Positions 40,104 to 52,102 of a stretch of 64,000 nucleotides of DNA are shown here, piece by piece; the first letter of the stretch is position 1; every line of letters starts with the position of its first letter. The position numbers and the translations under genes are program-made. The DNA lies in assembly GCA_009760855.2 (NCBI GenBank), contig WPIO01000009.1:4497001-4561000 (forward strand). Direction: 5' to 3'. Under the pieces are notes generated by a model, which worked only from the letters and a program-made list of their open reading frames with translations, made no database searches and was not told the DNA's origin. This stretch comes from Cristatella mucedo. Its lineage: Eukaryota; Bryozoa; Phylactolaemata; Cristatellidae.

Positions 40104-41267
40104 AATAATAATAATATTAATGCACTTGATAAAGCACCTTCAGAGAACTCAATCTCTTTCTAGGCGCTTTACATTTACTGCAAAGGGAAACGCGATTGAA
40201 TGGTGAGTAATATCATGCTTGATAAACAACATGAATAACATGGTTAGGAGTGACATGCACAGGGTCAGCATGCAAATGTGGTTAGTGGCAGCATGCACAG
40301 TGTCAGCACGTATAAGCACATCAAGGACGAATCACAGGGACCCACTAAATGCTGTCCTAAATAGGTGTGCTTTTAAGTTCTTTTCAAATGTGGTCAAGTC
40401 AGGGGATGTTCTGACGCAAGTCGGGAGGGAGTTCCAGGCTTTGGGAGCATACGAACTAAATGCACCGTCTCCAAAGGATTTGAGGTTTGTACGAGGTATT
40501 GGTAAACTGTTGGATTCTGAAAAGCGGGTGTGGTACGACGCTTGGCCTGGTGGGGAGTAGATCTGAGAGATAGGCTGGAGCCAAAGAATGAAGTGACCTG
40601 AAAGTGAGCGACGAAACCTTGAAGTTGATCCGTTGCTTGACTGGTAGCCAGTGCAGGTCGGCGAGAAGTGGTGTGACGTGGCAACTGCAACGCTCACGAC
40701 AGACAAGCCTAGCTGCGATGTTTAGCACCAGCTGTAATCGCCTGATTGCACATGCCGGTAGGCCAGCAAGCAGTGAGTTACAGAAGTCGAGACGGGATGT
40801 CACAAATGCATGGACCAACTTGGACGTGGTATCCTTATCTAAACAAGCCAGAATTTTAGCAGTGTTGTGTAGCTGAAAGTAGGCAGACTTGATTGTGGAG
40901 CTGATGTGGTCGTCTAACGAGAGGTCACTTTGGAACATGACGCCTAGATTTTGAGCTGATTCAACAGGAGATATGCTGGAAAAGCCAATTTTGAGCGTCA
41001 GCCTTTCCAATTTGTGAATCACACTGGGTTTGCCCATAACTAGTAAGTTAGTTTTATCATCGTTTAGTTTTAGAAAATTTGCTGCCATCCATGTGCGGAT
41101 GTCATCAATACATGCAGCAAGTGAGTTGAGAGAATTCGAGGTGCTCGAAGGCTGGGAGGGATCAAAGCAAAGGTACAACTGAGTGTCATCCGCATAGAAG
41201 TGAAGGCCTAGATTGTGCTTGGCAATCACATCAGCAAGAGGGGGACTATAAACCGTGAAAAGAACCG
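40104..41267 (-). mobile_element. LINE-1f, reverse transcriptase YADD to tail
   Basis: A largely open frame on the minus strand (40,456-41,379) encodes [66 protein letters not shown] and [16 protein letters not shown] frameshift near 40,480-40,500 separates it from the [13 protein letters not shown] end. The 5' boundary falls inside [10 protein letters not shown] and is joined straight to a GA repeat, so truncation happened at or by the microsatellite. One of the best-preserved copies. Confidence 0.93.
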
Positions 41268-41278
41268 GAGAGATAGAG

Positions 41279-41282
41279 ATAG

Positions 41283-41352
<70 letters not shown>
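41279..41352. repeat. (GA)n microsatellite
   Basis: About 70 bases of GA abutting the 5' end of the LINE-1f copy. Confidence 0.96.
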
Positions 41353-41357
<5 letters not shown>

Positions 41358-41479
41358 CAACGTAGATAAAGATGACCATTTAAGAGGTAAAGCTGAGGAA
41401 CGAAACCAAATTACTACCTCAAAAAGTCCATGATGATATCAGAGATATTGGACTCAAAATATTCCATGCCGAGCTTTCG

Positions 41480-42035
41480 AGGTAATAGAAATCGCCTGCA
41501 ACCAGAATGAGTCTACGCCTCTTCACCGGCAGCTCATCCGGGAACATCAAAGAAGTGCTGCTCTATTGTTATCTATAATTATCTCCTAGCCCTGTCTCAC
41601 TCGGTGCATCTCAAAGAGGATTACAACAGCATCAAGACTTTGTTGGGCACCTTGAGTTATGATGAGTTAGGCTTGGTCACTTGGTACTTCAAAATGGTGG
41701 CATTCCTGGCGGGTCTCCGCTGCACTTTTGCCATGATTCCCTGCTATCTTTTCCTTTTTGACAACTGGAACCGCCATGTAAGCTACCATACGAAGGACTG
41801 TCCACAGTGGACCGATTGCCGTTATTTGACTAAATGTACACAGACTGTTGCGAATGCTTCCGCGTCCTCGTGGGAAATGGCTACATTTCGAATTTATCAT
41901 TGTCCTAGTCACATAAGTAAAAAACTGGTAGGAATGACAATAGTTGTTAGCCATTTCATCCAAGTTGGCAGCAGATAGGAAATAATGATCACTACCCGGG
42001 AAAAAATTGTGCTGCATAGGGTTATTTAAGTGACA
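41480..42035 (+). pseudogene. Relic of a multicopy invertebrate ORF family
   Basis: The frame 41,604-41,978 reads HLKEDYNSIKTLLGTLSYDE, WYFKMVAFLAGL, PCYLFLFDNWNRHVSYHTKD and CPQWTDC. Upstream, with frame breaks, comes GSSSGNIKEVLL. From memory this pattern (VHLKEDY, FKMV..L.GLQ, CYLCLWDSR..HY) occurs in repeated uncharacterised proteins of aphids, cnidarians, flatworms and others, thought to come from mobile elements. Here the usual Cys in CYLCLWDSR is Phe and the frame stops early. Function unknown. Confidence 0.55.
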
Positions 42036-42044
42036 GTTCACTGG

Positions 42045-42125
42045 CTTAAAGTTTATTTATATAGGGTTATTTATTTATATAGGGTTATTTATTTATATAG
42101 GGTTATTTAAGTGACAGTTCACCGG
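42045..42125. repeat. Short tandem repeat, TAGGGTTATTTATTTATA units
   Basis: Units of about 19 bases containing AGGGTTATTTATTTATAT repeat three times between two copies of AAGTGACAGTTCAC. The whole reads like a small local duplication. Confidence 0.8.
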
Positions 42126-43400
42126 CTGAGTGTGTATGCACTTCACGATAGCTCCGAGCTCGGCACCGCCATTAGCTGTGCAGTCAGCAGACAGATCGCA
42201 TAAATGGACGTCGACCTTGGCCGTCGCGAAACTAGGCAGACTTCAAAATGCTCCGTGCGAGAAGGAAGTAGAGAGTGAAATAAAAATCGCCATAGTGATA
42301 CCTATCGGCTGTCAGCTTTTCGGAGTAGCTTCAGGTTGGGGAACAGAAGAGAAGCCGGAGGGCGGAAGAAAGAATAAACGTTTTGGCCAACTGGCGTGTG
42401 CCCACGTAACTGCCTGGGCTGGCTGGACTCGCCTGAAATCTGCTTAGGTCGACCCGCTGTTGGTTAGTAGGCGATTGGGCTGCGTAGGCTCCTAGCTTGC
42501 TCAGATTCCCTGGCTCATCTCTCGTAGCGATCTACGCCAGATTCGCTTTCCTTGTCACCGAGTAAAATAGTTGACAATGTCGACCGTAGCATGGAATAAT
42601 ATTCTATTCTTACCAGCTCGTGGCCACTCAACCTGCTCGCCATTCATTCGGGGTTTGATGCAGGAGCACATAGAGCAGACGAGGCTCTGCGTTAGTCAAT
42701 CTAGATATATATCTTTCGTTCGATGTTTAAGAGGCGATTTGTGAGTCAGAATGATAGTGTTTCTGTGGATATCGTCATTTTCAGAAGCAGTTTCTCAAGC
42801 TAGGTCTAGACTTCTCTTGTTTTTTGACGTTTCTACAGTTACTGACACCTAATTAAAGCCGATGAACCATTAGGCTATCGCCATTGCAACCGATCTAATC
42901 AATATCACCCACCGGTATCGCCAACGGTCACCGATTTCTCCATTTTCACACTTCTAGATCGCTGAAATCTGGGCAGTGGAGTCATGTTGCCAACAGCTCT
43001 CTGAAATTTTCATGTGATTCTCGGTTTCTGCCGTGTAAGTTTTAAATGTATGGCTCAATGTCGTTCCAGCTTCATTTCTCCCAGACCTCTCCGATTTTCT
43101 CTCCATTCCTTGCACTACGAATCACCTTCTTCTAATTTTAAGTGACTTTTGTATGCACTTTGCTAGCCCATCTGATACGAGGTGTTCCAGCATGCTTTCC
43201 CTCCACCGAGTCCTTTGACACGGTGCTCAAGTTTAAGCCCTCGTTAACTTACAAGGCCACACCCTAGATCAAATTTTCCGATACGATTTCAACCCTAATG
43301 AACTCTCCAGTTACGCCGCTCGGCACGTCTGGTCAAATGTGGATTCGATTCTTGCCGGAAAGCGTTTCTATTTTTACTACATAAATAATGCACCAAAATA
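42126..43400. other. Unassigned sequence
   Basis: The left third is moderately GC rich with a 105-codon open frame (42,130-42,447) without known motifs. The rest shows no coding signal or classifiable repeat. Confidence 0.4.
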
Positions 43401-43429
43401 CGCACGGGTCAAGGAAAAAAGAAAGTCCC

Positions 43430-45265
43430 TCGACGTTGATGCTGTCCGCAGCAGACTTACATCTTTATCTCTTCAAGGTTGAGCCTCACGAGCTACTCTC
43501 CTAGATGCAATTCTACAGCTCGACGCCAGCAAAACGCCCTCGATGAGCTTGCTCCTCTGACTAGACGACAGCTCCGGCCCCGCAGAGATGCCCTGTGGTT
43601 GGCTACTAATGAAAAGAAAGCGAGGAACTCTACTCTTAAACTCGAGTTGACCGCCAAAACGAGGCGAATCTGCCCATAGCTTGACATTTGTGCCATAGCT
43701 TGACATACTGTCTCCATGTTTCCTACGATCGATGACGTACATGTCGCTAAACCTTGGTTATTACTACTTTTGCAGCGTTCTATGAAGTGCCTGGCCAGAG
43801 ACTTAGTTCGCTAAGGGTGCTATGCAAGTGACCTATTGTTATGGTTATAAATCATGCGATTAAAGAAAGCCGGCAATATTATGGAAAAAATGAAACCAGT
43901 TGCGACCAAAATCAAGGCCAATGCAGCCAAAGGTATTATAAAATAATAGGATGGCGATAGGCCGCAGCGGAGAGTCTTTCACCAATTGGGCAGAGATCAT
44001 CCGAGTACCACTAAAATAAGGGGTACCTCAGGGCACTGTGCTTGGTCCTTCTTTTCGCAATGTATACTCTCTCTTTTGCCGATTTGAATGCAAAGCATAA
44101 CCTAAGATTTCATTTTCATGAAGTGACATACAGCTGTACCTATACTTTCATCTCTCCCTGCCCTCCAGCACATCAGATTCTCTCAACTCCCTTGCTGCAT
44201 GTATTTAGGACATCCAAACATGGATGGCAGCAGACTTTTTAAAATTAAATGACGATAAAATCAGCTTAATAGTTGTAGACACACAAAGTGCAACTCGGAA
44301 ATTGGAAGGCTTAACGCTCAAAATGGGCTCTGCCAGCGTATGTCTTGTTGCATCTGCACGAAATCTAGGTGTCATGTTCCATAGTGACCTTACACTAGAC
44401 GACTACATCAGCTTCGCAGTCAAGTCTGCCTACTTTCAGCTACACAACATGGCTAAAATTCGGCATAGATTAGACACGAATACAACATCCAAACTTTTCC
44501 ATGCGTTTGTGATATCCCGTCTCGACTTCTGTAATTCACTGCTTGCTGGTCAACCTGCCTATCCAACCAGGCGCTTCAATAAAATCATAATAATGCATTT
44601 GATAAAGCGCCCTCAGAGAACTAAATCTCTTCCTAGGCGCTTTACATTTGCTGCAAACGGAAACGCGATTGAATCGTGAGTAATATCATGCTTGATAAAA
44701 AACACGAACAACCTGGTTAGGGGTGACATGCATAGGGTCAGGATGCAAATGTGGTTAATGGCAGCATTTTCAGTTGGTGTACAACTCTGCAGCTAGGCTT
44801 GTCTGTCATGCGCATTGCATTTGCAACATTATACCACTTCTCGCCGGCCTGTACTGACGTACCATAAGCAGTGCATTTAATTTAAGGTTTTTCACTCACC
44901 TTCACCCATCTTTCTCTGGCTCCAGCCAACCTATTAGACTTACTCTCCAACCACGCTACACAGTGTACCATCCTCTTTTATGAATCAAATCTTTTAGCCA
45001 TGCCGCGAACCAAGCTCAAATCCTTTGAAGACCGTACCTTTAGTTTGTATGCTCCCAGAGCCTGGAACTCACTCCTCACCAAGTTAATAAAATACCATAA
45101 TTTAATAACATTTAAAAAGAAGAAGTTAAAAACGCACATGTTTATGACAGCATTTAATGGGTCGTCGTGATTTGTACTCTGTGTGCTTATGGGTGCTGAC
45201 ACTGTGCATGTTATTTATAACCATATGAACAGACTTCTTTTAAAGCACATAAAGTCACAAATTAA
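43430..45265 (+). mobile_element. Old LINE-1f copy with nested LINE tail
   Basis: From about 43,950 the reading GVPQGTVLGP (with a stop before it), then a damaged YADD region, then [30 protein letters not shown] and [16 protein letters not shown] follows the family. It resumes after 44,772 with NSAARLVC-like sequence to APRAWNS and the 3' UTR, ending near 45,265. A possible upstream piece at 43,430-43,680 includes LDELAPLTRRQLRPR, similar to the linker before reverse transcriptase in such LINEs. A solitary tail-like segment sits at about 43,780-43,850. Confidence 0.8.
44578..44772 (-). mobile_element. LINE-1f tail nested in an older LINE-1f copy
   Basis: The plus strand shows TTGATAAAGCGCCCTCAGAG, AACTAAATCTCTTCCTAGGC and the 3' UTR to GGTTAATGGCAGC, i.e. 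an inverted tail. It interrupts the older copy between AGGCGCTTCA and CAGTTGGTGT, which are adjacent (AGGCG-TTGCAGCTGGTG) in the copy at 28,566. Confidence 0.9.
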
Positions 45266-46979
45266 TTATTATTATTCTTTTTATTCTAATTGATACATAA
45301 TTATCTTTAGAAAGATGCATAAATGCATTTGCTCCTAAGTCATCCGTAACAGCCGGCTCATTTCGACCATAGGCTCTGCGTGTCTAATGAGCTTTGTACG
45401 AAGTTGCTTATCCAGGAGGTGAAGGACAAGCCTCGTGGGAGGGATCGGGGGAGGGATTGGGGGAGGAATCGGGGGAGAGATCGGGGGAGGGATCGGGGGA
45501 GGGAGGGATCGGGGGGGGGGGAGGGATCGGGGAGGAATCGGGGGAGAGATTGGGGGAGGGATCGGGAGAGGGATCGGGGGAGGGATCGGGGAGGGAGGGA
45601 TCGGGGGGAGGGATCGGGGAAGGGATTGGGGAGGAATCGGGGGAGGGATTGGGTGAGGGATCGGGACAGGGATCGGAAGAGAGATCGGGGAGGGATCGGG
45701 GGAGGAATCGGGAGGGACAATCGACAATCAACGGGCTCGTTTTTAAAATTGTATTTCCTTTTTCTGTCTTTTATACTGTCTCCAAGGACAGGCTGTTAGC
45801 CATTAATGACGAGACCCAGTTTTTGGCAAAATGGGAAATACGCTGTCGTCGCAGCCATTAGCCAAGAAAAATTACACCTAAAAGGATCAAAGAACGTGAA
45901 GGCTTCGCCGCGGCAGAGCTTTTTTGTGCAGCGAACTAGGTCAGTTTCGCTGCTAATTTCCAGAGCGACTCTGCCAAACAAACGAACAGAGGGCAACGAT
46001 ACTGCAAAGCTGCAGACGGAGGCCGGCTTAGATGCCAGATGTGATGGCGTCACTTGCGCTAAAAAATATACTTTAAACTTCGCGATGTGGTTGTCGAGAA
46101 AAAGCTGATTTTTCAGGCTGCTAGCTCTATATATTGGCTACCCGTAATAAAGTGATCAAACAATGGTGCACATGGTGGCAGGGTTGCTAAATGTTGCCGG
46201 CACAACCCTGTAACAGCCGCACGTCTGCAGCAGGACGTCGTCTTGAGCTACCTGCATATGAAATGAGTCACTTTTATCTTCGCTAACCGATCTGCGTGAG
46301 CTCGCAATTTAACAGCTGAAGATCAAGCAAAACTCTTATCCTAATGATAGCGATCTTTAGCCTAAAGCAGCGATAGTTATCGTAAATGAAGCCGTTCTTA
46401 TCCTAAGGGAAGCGATTTCTGTACAAGCGATTCGTCGTCGTTATGGAATCAATGATGCGACATGCTCGTTTCTTTCTTAAAAATAAGAAAATCTGCTAGG
46501 CTTCCGTGTTTCCAAAAGAAAGACTACGACGCTCACCCAGGAGCTAAGGAGTGCTGTCGACGGAAGTAATTCGCCGGCCGCGCGCCAGGTCGCCTAGCCA
46601 CGGATTTCGTGCGATAATTTACGCAAGCTTATTCAGCTATTATTTATTATTCATTATTATTTATTATTTTTATCATCTATTTTACTTATTTATTATTTAC
46701 GCGTCATTTCAGCTACGGGCGCCGTGCTTGCGATAAAGGCTTTCAGTCCAGAGCCCTGTACACGTGCGTTTGATTAACAGTAGAGTGCCCAGACCACATG
46801 ACGCCAACCGCATTTGACCAGTGGACACCTATCGGACCACATGAATGTAGGCGCCTCAGACCGAGCTTGCAGGGAAGGCAATGGAAGGAAGAGTTGAGAT
46901 TATGATTAATAACAGTGTGGATAACTAGTGAACGGAGGCCAAACAGCTTTCCTAATTGACCGACTAGAAATAAACCAGC
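45266..46979. other. Unassigned sequence apart from the G-rich satellite
   Basis: I see no gene. A T/A-rich patch of TTATTATTTATTATT type lies at 46,640-46,700. Three TATCCTAA-like motifs spaced about 35 bases apart occur near 46,335-46,405. Confidence 0.4.
45437..45717. repeat. G-rich minisatellite (GGGATCGGGGGA units)
   Basis: About 280 bases of GGGGGAGGGATC-type units of 11-13 bases on the plus strand, with A/G variants (GGGGAGGAATCG, GGGATTGG). Runs of 3-9 G recur every few bases, meeting the usual pattern for G-quadruplexes. Pro-Ser and Gly-Arg open frames on the two strands are artefacts of the repeat. Confidence 0.95.
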
Positions 46980-47051
46980 GGTCCCACGTGGAATGGTTAG
47001 AACTCTGGACTCTGAATTCAGCAATCTACTTCCAATCTAGGTGGGAACTAT
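46980..47051 (+). tRNA. tRNA-Gln(CTG)-like sequence, probably a pseudogene
   Basis: GGTCCCACGTGGAATGGTTAG, AACTCTGGACTCTGAATTCA and GCAATCTACTTCCAATCTAG, then GTGGGAAC follow animal tRNA-Gln closely. The anticodon loop CTCTGAA gives anticodon CTG. The D arm AATGGTTAG and anticodon stem are intact. The acceptor stem has one mismatch of seven, and the T stem has one mismatch plus a wobble. The T loop is TTCCAAT. These faults suggest a degenerate copy or SINE head, not a working gene. Confidence 0.55.
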
Positions 47052-47217
47052 CAGTATTCTTTAAGCCTTTTTACTTACAGCTGTTTCTGCGTCACTAGTG
47101 AAGGAGTACATGACAATATAAAAGTTCACAGTACAAAAACGGGTCTCATTTTGTTGCGACTCAAGAGAACAAAATAGTCAAGAGAACTAATCTCTTTCTA
47201 GGCACTCATCATATACT

Positions 47218-48540
47218 GAAAGTAATAATAATAATAATAATAATAAATTTGATATAGCGCCCTCAGAGAATCCAACCTCTTTCTGGGCACTTCATATTTG
47301 TTGAAGTAGACATTTCAGTTAGTTAATTGGACTAGTGATAATAATGCCTTTTGTACAGCGACCTAAAATAATACAATCTCTATTCAAGCGCCTGACCATT
47401 GAGGCAAAATAAGCTATAACCAGGGTTGATGACAAGCAGAATAAAATGCACAGTCAAGCATGAAAAGGCCCCTTCCCCCCAGGGTATCGTGCTTAGACAA
47501 GGATGCAAAAGCGCTCAAGAATACAATAACGGTCGCTGATTAGTAAGACCTCTGGTTGGTAACATGCACTCGTTAGTCGTATCGTGCGCGCTGTCAGCAC
47601 AAGCAAGCACAAGAAAGGCAATTTCACAAGGATCCAGCAAAGGCAACGAGGAACGCGAGGGTTTTTAACATATTTTTAAACGTCTTAAAGTCCAGGGATG
47701 TTGTGATGTCATTAGGATTTAATTTGGCTTCGGAACGTACGAAGGAAATGCGCAGCCTCCAAAGGATTTAACGTTGCTTAGAGGCACAGCTAAACGATTT
47801 GAGTCACGATAGCGGCTGGTACATGAGAAATTAGGAAGTAAATCGCATAGGTCAGCAGGAGTAAAAGAACGAAGAGACCTACAAAGTAAGTGACAAGACA
47901 ATAAGCTCAATACTCTGCTTGATGGGAATCAGGGGCAGGGTAGCGTGAGGAGTAGGGTGATGCGGCAATTGGAATATGCCTATAAGATAAGCCAAGCGGC
48001 TGAGTTTTGCAGCATCTCTATGCGGCTAATTGCAAAGCAGGAAGACCTGTGAGTGGTGAGTTGCAGTAGCCTGATTGGAATGCCTCAACTACTTTGGCCT
48101 GATTGGCTTTAGTGTCCAAATCGCAGCTGGTCCGAATTTTTGACATGCTGCATAGCTTAAATTAGATAGACTTGACTATTTCACGGATGTTGTCATTTAG
48201 TGAGAGGTCTCCTAGAACACAAATCAAGATTTCGCGAAGAGGCGATGGGAGATTTGTCTGTCTGGCCCATTTAAAGGCTTAGGCTATGAAATTCTAGAAA
48301 AAACCAAGTTTATCGTGACTAGTTGGTTGGTTTTATCGATATCAATTTGAAGGAGCTTTCTGCCACCAACGTGCAAATGCCAGCAATACTGCAAGGCGAC
48401 GTGCTGTAAGGCTTGGAGGGATTGAACCGCAGGCACATCTGTGTACGATCTGCATAAAAATCAAAGCCGAAATCATTGTGCATCGCGACGGTTTTAAGTA
48501 ATCCAGTAGACTTGGTCATCGAATACTTAGCGAACATTAG
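47218..48540 (-). mobile_element. LINE-1f-related element, strongly diverged
   Basis: The minus strand shows the tail at 47,218-47,300, a C-terminal piece (RSLRSFTPADLCDLLPNF, SFGGCAFPSYVPKP) at 47,719-47,910, and at 48,319-48,537 a YADD-region relic HNDFGFDFYADRTQMCLRFN. Stops and frameshifts are frequent. A SINE B-like inverted tail (AATCTCTATTCAAGCGCCTG) is embedded at 47,340-47,400. Confidence 0.7.
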
Positions 48541-48784
48541 TCTCTGCTCACTGACTCTGCTTTAGCCTCATCGGTTGCACCTGAGACGCAATAGCTACCG
48601 CGGTGACATCCTAGGATATTGTGCACCCGGGGACGAACTGCACAGACGGGGCCCACCTCAGTATTAGACGCCTAATTTGGCGCCCCCTGATCCAGCATAC
48701 AAAAGAAATACGCACCTGCCCCTTTCGGTACGGCACTGAGAGGTAGCTGCCGCCGGTAGCTGCTACCGTACGGCGAACCTGGAA

Positions 48785-48875
48785 AACGATCACTAGCCTA
48801 TTGGTCGGAGCGGACAGATATCCTCCGAGGAACCACTGAAGTATGGCAAAGTACCTCAAGACTCTGACTTAAAGA
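48785..48875 (+). mobile_element. LINE-1f reverse transcriptase fragment
   Basis: GGACAGATATCCTCCGAGGA and ACCACTGAAGTATGGCAAAG followed by TACCTCAAGAC match the [17 protein letters not shown] region. Orientation is opposite to the adjacent element. Confidence 0.6.
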
Positions 48876-49129
48876 CGAGCCAACGACCACTGAGTCATTC
48901 TTACAAGCTGATATTGTGCTTGCCGTATGCCTACACACTGCTACGCTGCAAGAAAGCACGGCGAACAAATACCACAACTTCCTACGCCATCTGAAGCCAT
49001 GAGATGTTATCTAATGGTAAATATGTGCCTGGTCACTACACTATAAATTAACCAGAGTGACCCAAGCATCATAGCATGGCTGAAGAAGAGAATCTGTATA
49101 TATTATCTTAAGATAATAAAAGGATAATA

Positions 49130-49905
49130 AAATGATAATAAAATAATAATAGTAATAATGCACATGATATAGCACCATCAGAGAACTCTATCTAGGCACT
49201 GCACATTTTCTGCAAAGGAAGCACGACCGAATGGTTAGTGGTAGCATGCTCAATAAACAACAAGAATAACATGGAATAGGGATGACATGCACAGGGTCAG
49301 CATGCAAGTATGGTTAGCGGCAGCATGCACAGTGTCGCCACGCATAAGCACATATAGGACGAATCACAGGGACCCACTAAATGCTGTGATAAAGAGATGC
49401 ACTTTTAGTTTCTTTTGAAATGTGGACAAGGTAGGAGTTGTCATGACGCAAGTCGGGAGTAAGTTTTAAGCTTTTGGAGCATACGAACTAAAGGTACGGT
49501 CTCCAAACAATTTTAGATTTTTACGAGGTATGGGTAAACAGTTAGATTCCGAAAAGCGGGTGATAAGATGCTTGGCCTGGTGGGGGAGTAGATCTGAGAT
49601 ATAGGCTGGAGCCAAAGAATGAAGGGACCTACAAGTGAGCGAAAAAACCTTGAAGTCGATCCGTTGCTTGACTGCGAGCCGGTGCAGGTCGGCGAGAAGT
49701 GATGTGACGTGGTAACTTCGACGCTCACGACAGACAAGCCTAGTGGCAGAATTTTGTACCAGCTGTAAGCACCTGAGTGCACAGGCCGGTAGACCAACAA
49801 GCAGTGAGTTACAGAAGTCGACGGGATGTCACAAATGCATGGACCCATTTAGATGTGGTATCTCTGTCTAAGAAAACCCGAATTTTGGCAATGTTAAGTA
49901 AAGAT
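49130..49905 (-). mobile_element. LINE-1f C-terminal part and tail
   Basis: The minus strand ends in the ATT-rich tail at 49,130-49,200 and carries the 3' UTR and the DLHWLPVKQ-like region in broken frames. It is truncated at its 5' end near 49,905 (TTGGCAATGTTAAG). Confidence 0.85.
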
Positions 49906-50284
49906 AAGGGACGATTTGATATTATACCCGAGTTCTGTCACATTCTCATTAGTTGTACATTACTTGTATGGAAATTCATCTCGGTACCGATGAATTTCTC
50001 AAAGCAACGAGCACTAAGTGTGTGTTAGAAGGACTCAAAGTATGAGCTGCTTTCGGAGCAAATTCGGTAATGGTAATAACGATCGGGTGATACGCGAGGT
50101 CACACACCAGTAGGCCAATGTGCTTGTACACATGCAGGAACACAGAGGATCATATTTGAAAGGTAGCCGCTTTCATTTGTCTGTTTTTATTTGATCGATG
50201 TATAACTACTGCCACAAGAAATATAGCGAGGGTCTGCCGTTGCCAATTACGTATCTACTTATCACAAAAGAACCTGGCAGCTTA

Positions 50285-51205
50285 TTTTCAAGGTGACCTT
50301 TCACTAGATGACCCCATCAGCTCCGAAGTCAAGTCAACTCTTTTTCAGCTACGCAACACTGCAAAAATTAATTTAGGGTTCCTCGGTTAAGGAAGCCAAA
50401 GCTGCACTGGTCCACGCATTTGTGACTTAATGTCCAGACTTCTGTAACCCACAAATCGCAGGTCTTCATTCCTGCGAAAGTTAGGACTATACAGTTGGTG
50501 CAGGAATCTGCAGCTAGGCTTGACTGTCGTCGTGATTGTTGCTACTGCTACACTAGCCCACTCTTCCACGACCCGCCTAACTTCCCACCAAGCAGAATGT
50601 CGATTTCTCGATTCAGTTAGTACATCGATTTCATTATTCTCCTTTTAGGTGACTTCACTTTCTTGTTACTGCTTAAATAGTCAAAATACCTCGTCCAAGC
50701 GATTCGTATTGTAGCACTCGCGCGTCTGAATCGAGTCACCTACGGTGTACGTAATTACACACAAATCGTTTGTTGATCGCGCTTTCGGTTCATATCCTCC
50801 CAAAGCTCAGCCTCAAAATCAGTCCCGGCGGACGTCTCACCATGCGTACATAAAGCCGTAAAAGCTTTGAGAGTCCTTGCTGTAGAAAAATCCCTGCGTA
50901 GCGCTCACAGTCTTTATGGTTTTGCGGACTTGCAGAGGGAGATACACTACATACGTTTCCTACTACGATTTAAATAAATTTAAAATGAAGTTAAAGTCAC
51001 ATCTGTTCTTCACAGCATTTGATTCGTTCGTATGAACGGTCCGTTGTGTGCCAATGCGTGCTGACACTGTATGCTATCGCTAACCGATTGACACGCTTCC
51101 CTCCCAGCACATATATAGTGCATAGAAAGATAGAGATCGAGTTCCCTTGGGGTCCCGTGCAAATTCCGTATTATCATCGTCATTATTATTGTTATTACCC
51201 ATACC
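50285..51205 (+). mobile_element. Old LINE-1f copy split by LINE-2f
   Basis: Begins at GGTGACCTTTCACTAGATGA (SDLSLDD region), continues through AACACTGCAAAAATT and a decayed C-terminal part to CATATCCTCCCAAAGCTC. It resumes after 50,956 with TTAAAATGAAGTTAAAGTCA and the 3' UTR, and ends in a degenerate tail plus ATT repeats. Confidence 0.7.
50828..50956 (+). mobile_element. LINE-2f tail nested in LINE-1f
   Basis: AATCCCTGCGTAGCGCTCAC, AGTCTTTATGGTTTTGCGGA and CAGAGGGAGATACACTACAT match the LINE-2f 3' end. They separate two adjacent pieces of the LINE-1f C-terminus, so LINE-2f inserted later. Confidence 0.65.
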
Positions 51206-52020
51206 AGCAGCAGCCAGCCATCTAGCCTATATCGACCCGGACTGGCAACAGGCTGTGACTGACTTTACCAACGCGACCAGCAGCAGTCATCCATGATCTG
51301 CAGTCGTGCGTGCAGGTTGTTGGTTGCAGGTGTAAGGATTTGGCATAGCTGTAGCGCACCGATCGCTTTTACGTAATATCCCTCGCCATTCGTTCCGCCA
51401 CGCATGCGCCCGGAACTTCTTTCCAGGATGGCGGCCTGGGAAATAGAGACCTGCAGTCTACTACGTTTTCATGCTTGCCAAATCACTGCGACGGTTTCAC
51501 CTACACTGCACACCAACCTAAGGTGCATACGCAGGACAAGATCTATCCCCAGCGACAATTTTTAGTAAGGAAAATCCGCACAGGAGCGTTCTGTACTGTC
51601 GCTACCCTCGACAGGCTTTTAATTTGATGGATACGTCGTTGCCAGGCCACCGTGAGCGGTTGAGAAAGGGCCGACGCCAAGGCGCACCTTCGAGATAATC
51701 CCGGATGGTGGCAACAGTGAATGATGAGACAGGGGGCGAGGTAGGCCATCTGGGAAGGGGCGAGCTAGGTGCATGATGCAATCGCACACCGAGCGAAAGC
51801 AGCTCGGAAAGCCATGTCAGATATGGGCTGCCACGATCGGAGGACAAGTTGCGATCGAGTCAGTCGGTATCGACGGTTGCAGCGTTATTGAAGTTGGCGC
51901 CTGCTTGTCGCCAACTCTGCGCTCTGTTGCATGAAATTCAGGCAGGTTTCCATCGCATAGCGTAGCCGACACGCGCGAAGCCTGTAGACAACGGCAAAGA
52001 CGTCGGACGAGGGAACTAAG

Positions 52021-52102
<82 letters not shown>

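Noticed and set aside
45335-45799. Pro-Ser-rich and Gly-Arg-rich open frames
   Set aside because: They follow the G-rich minisatellite in several frames at once.
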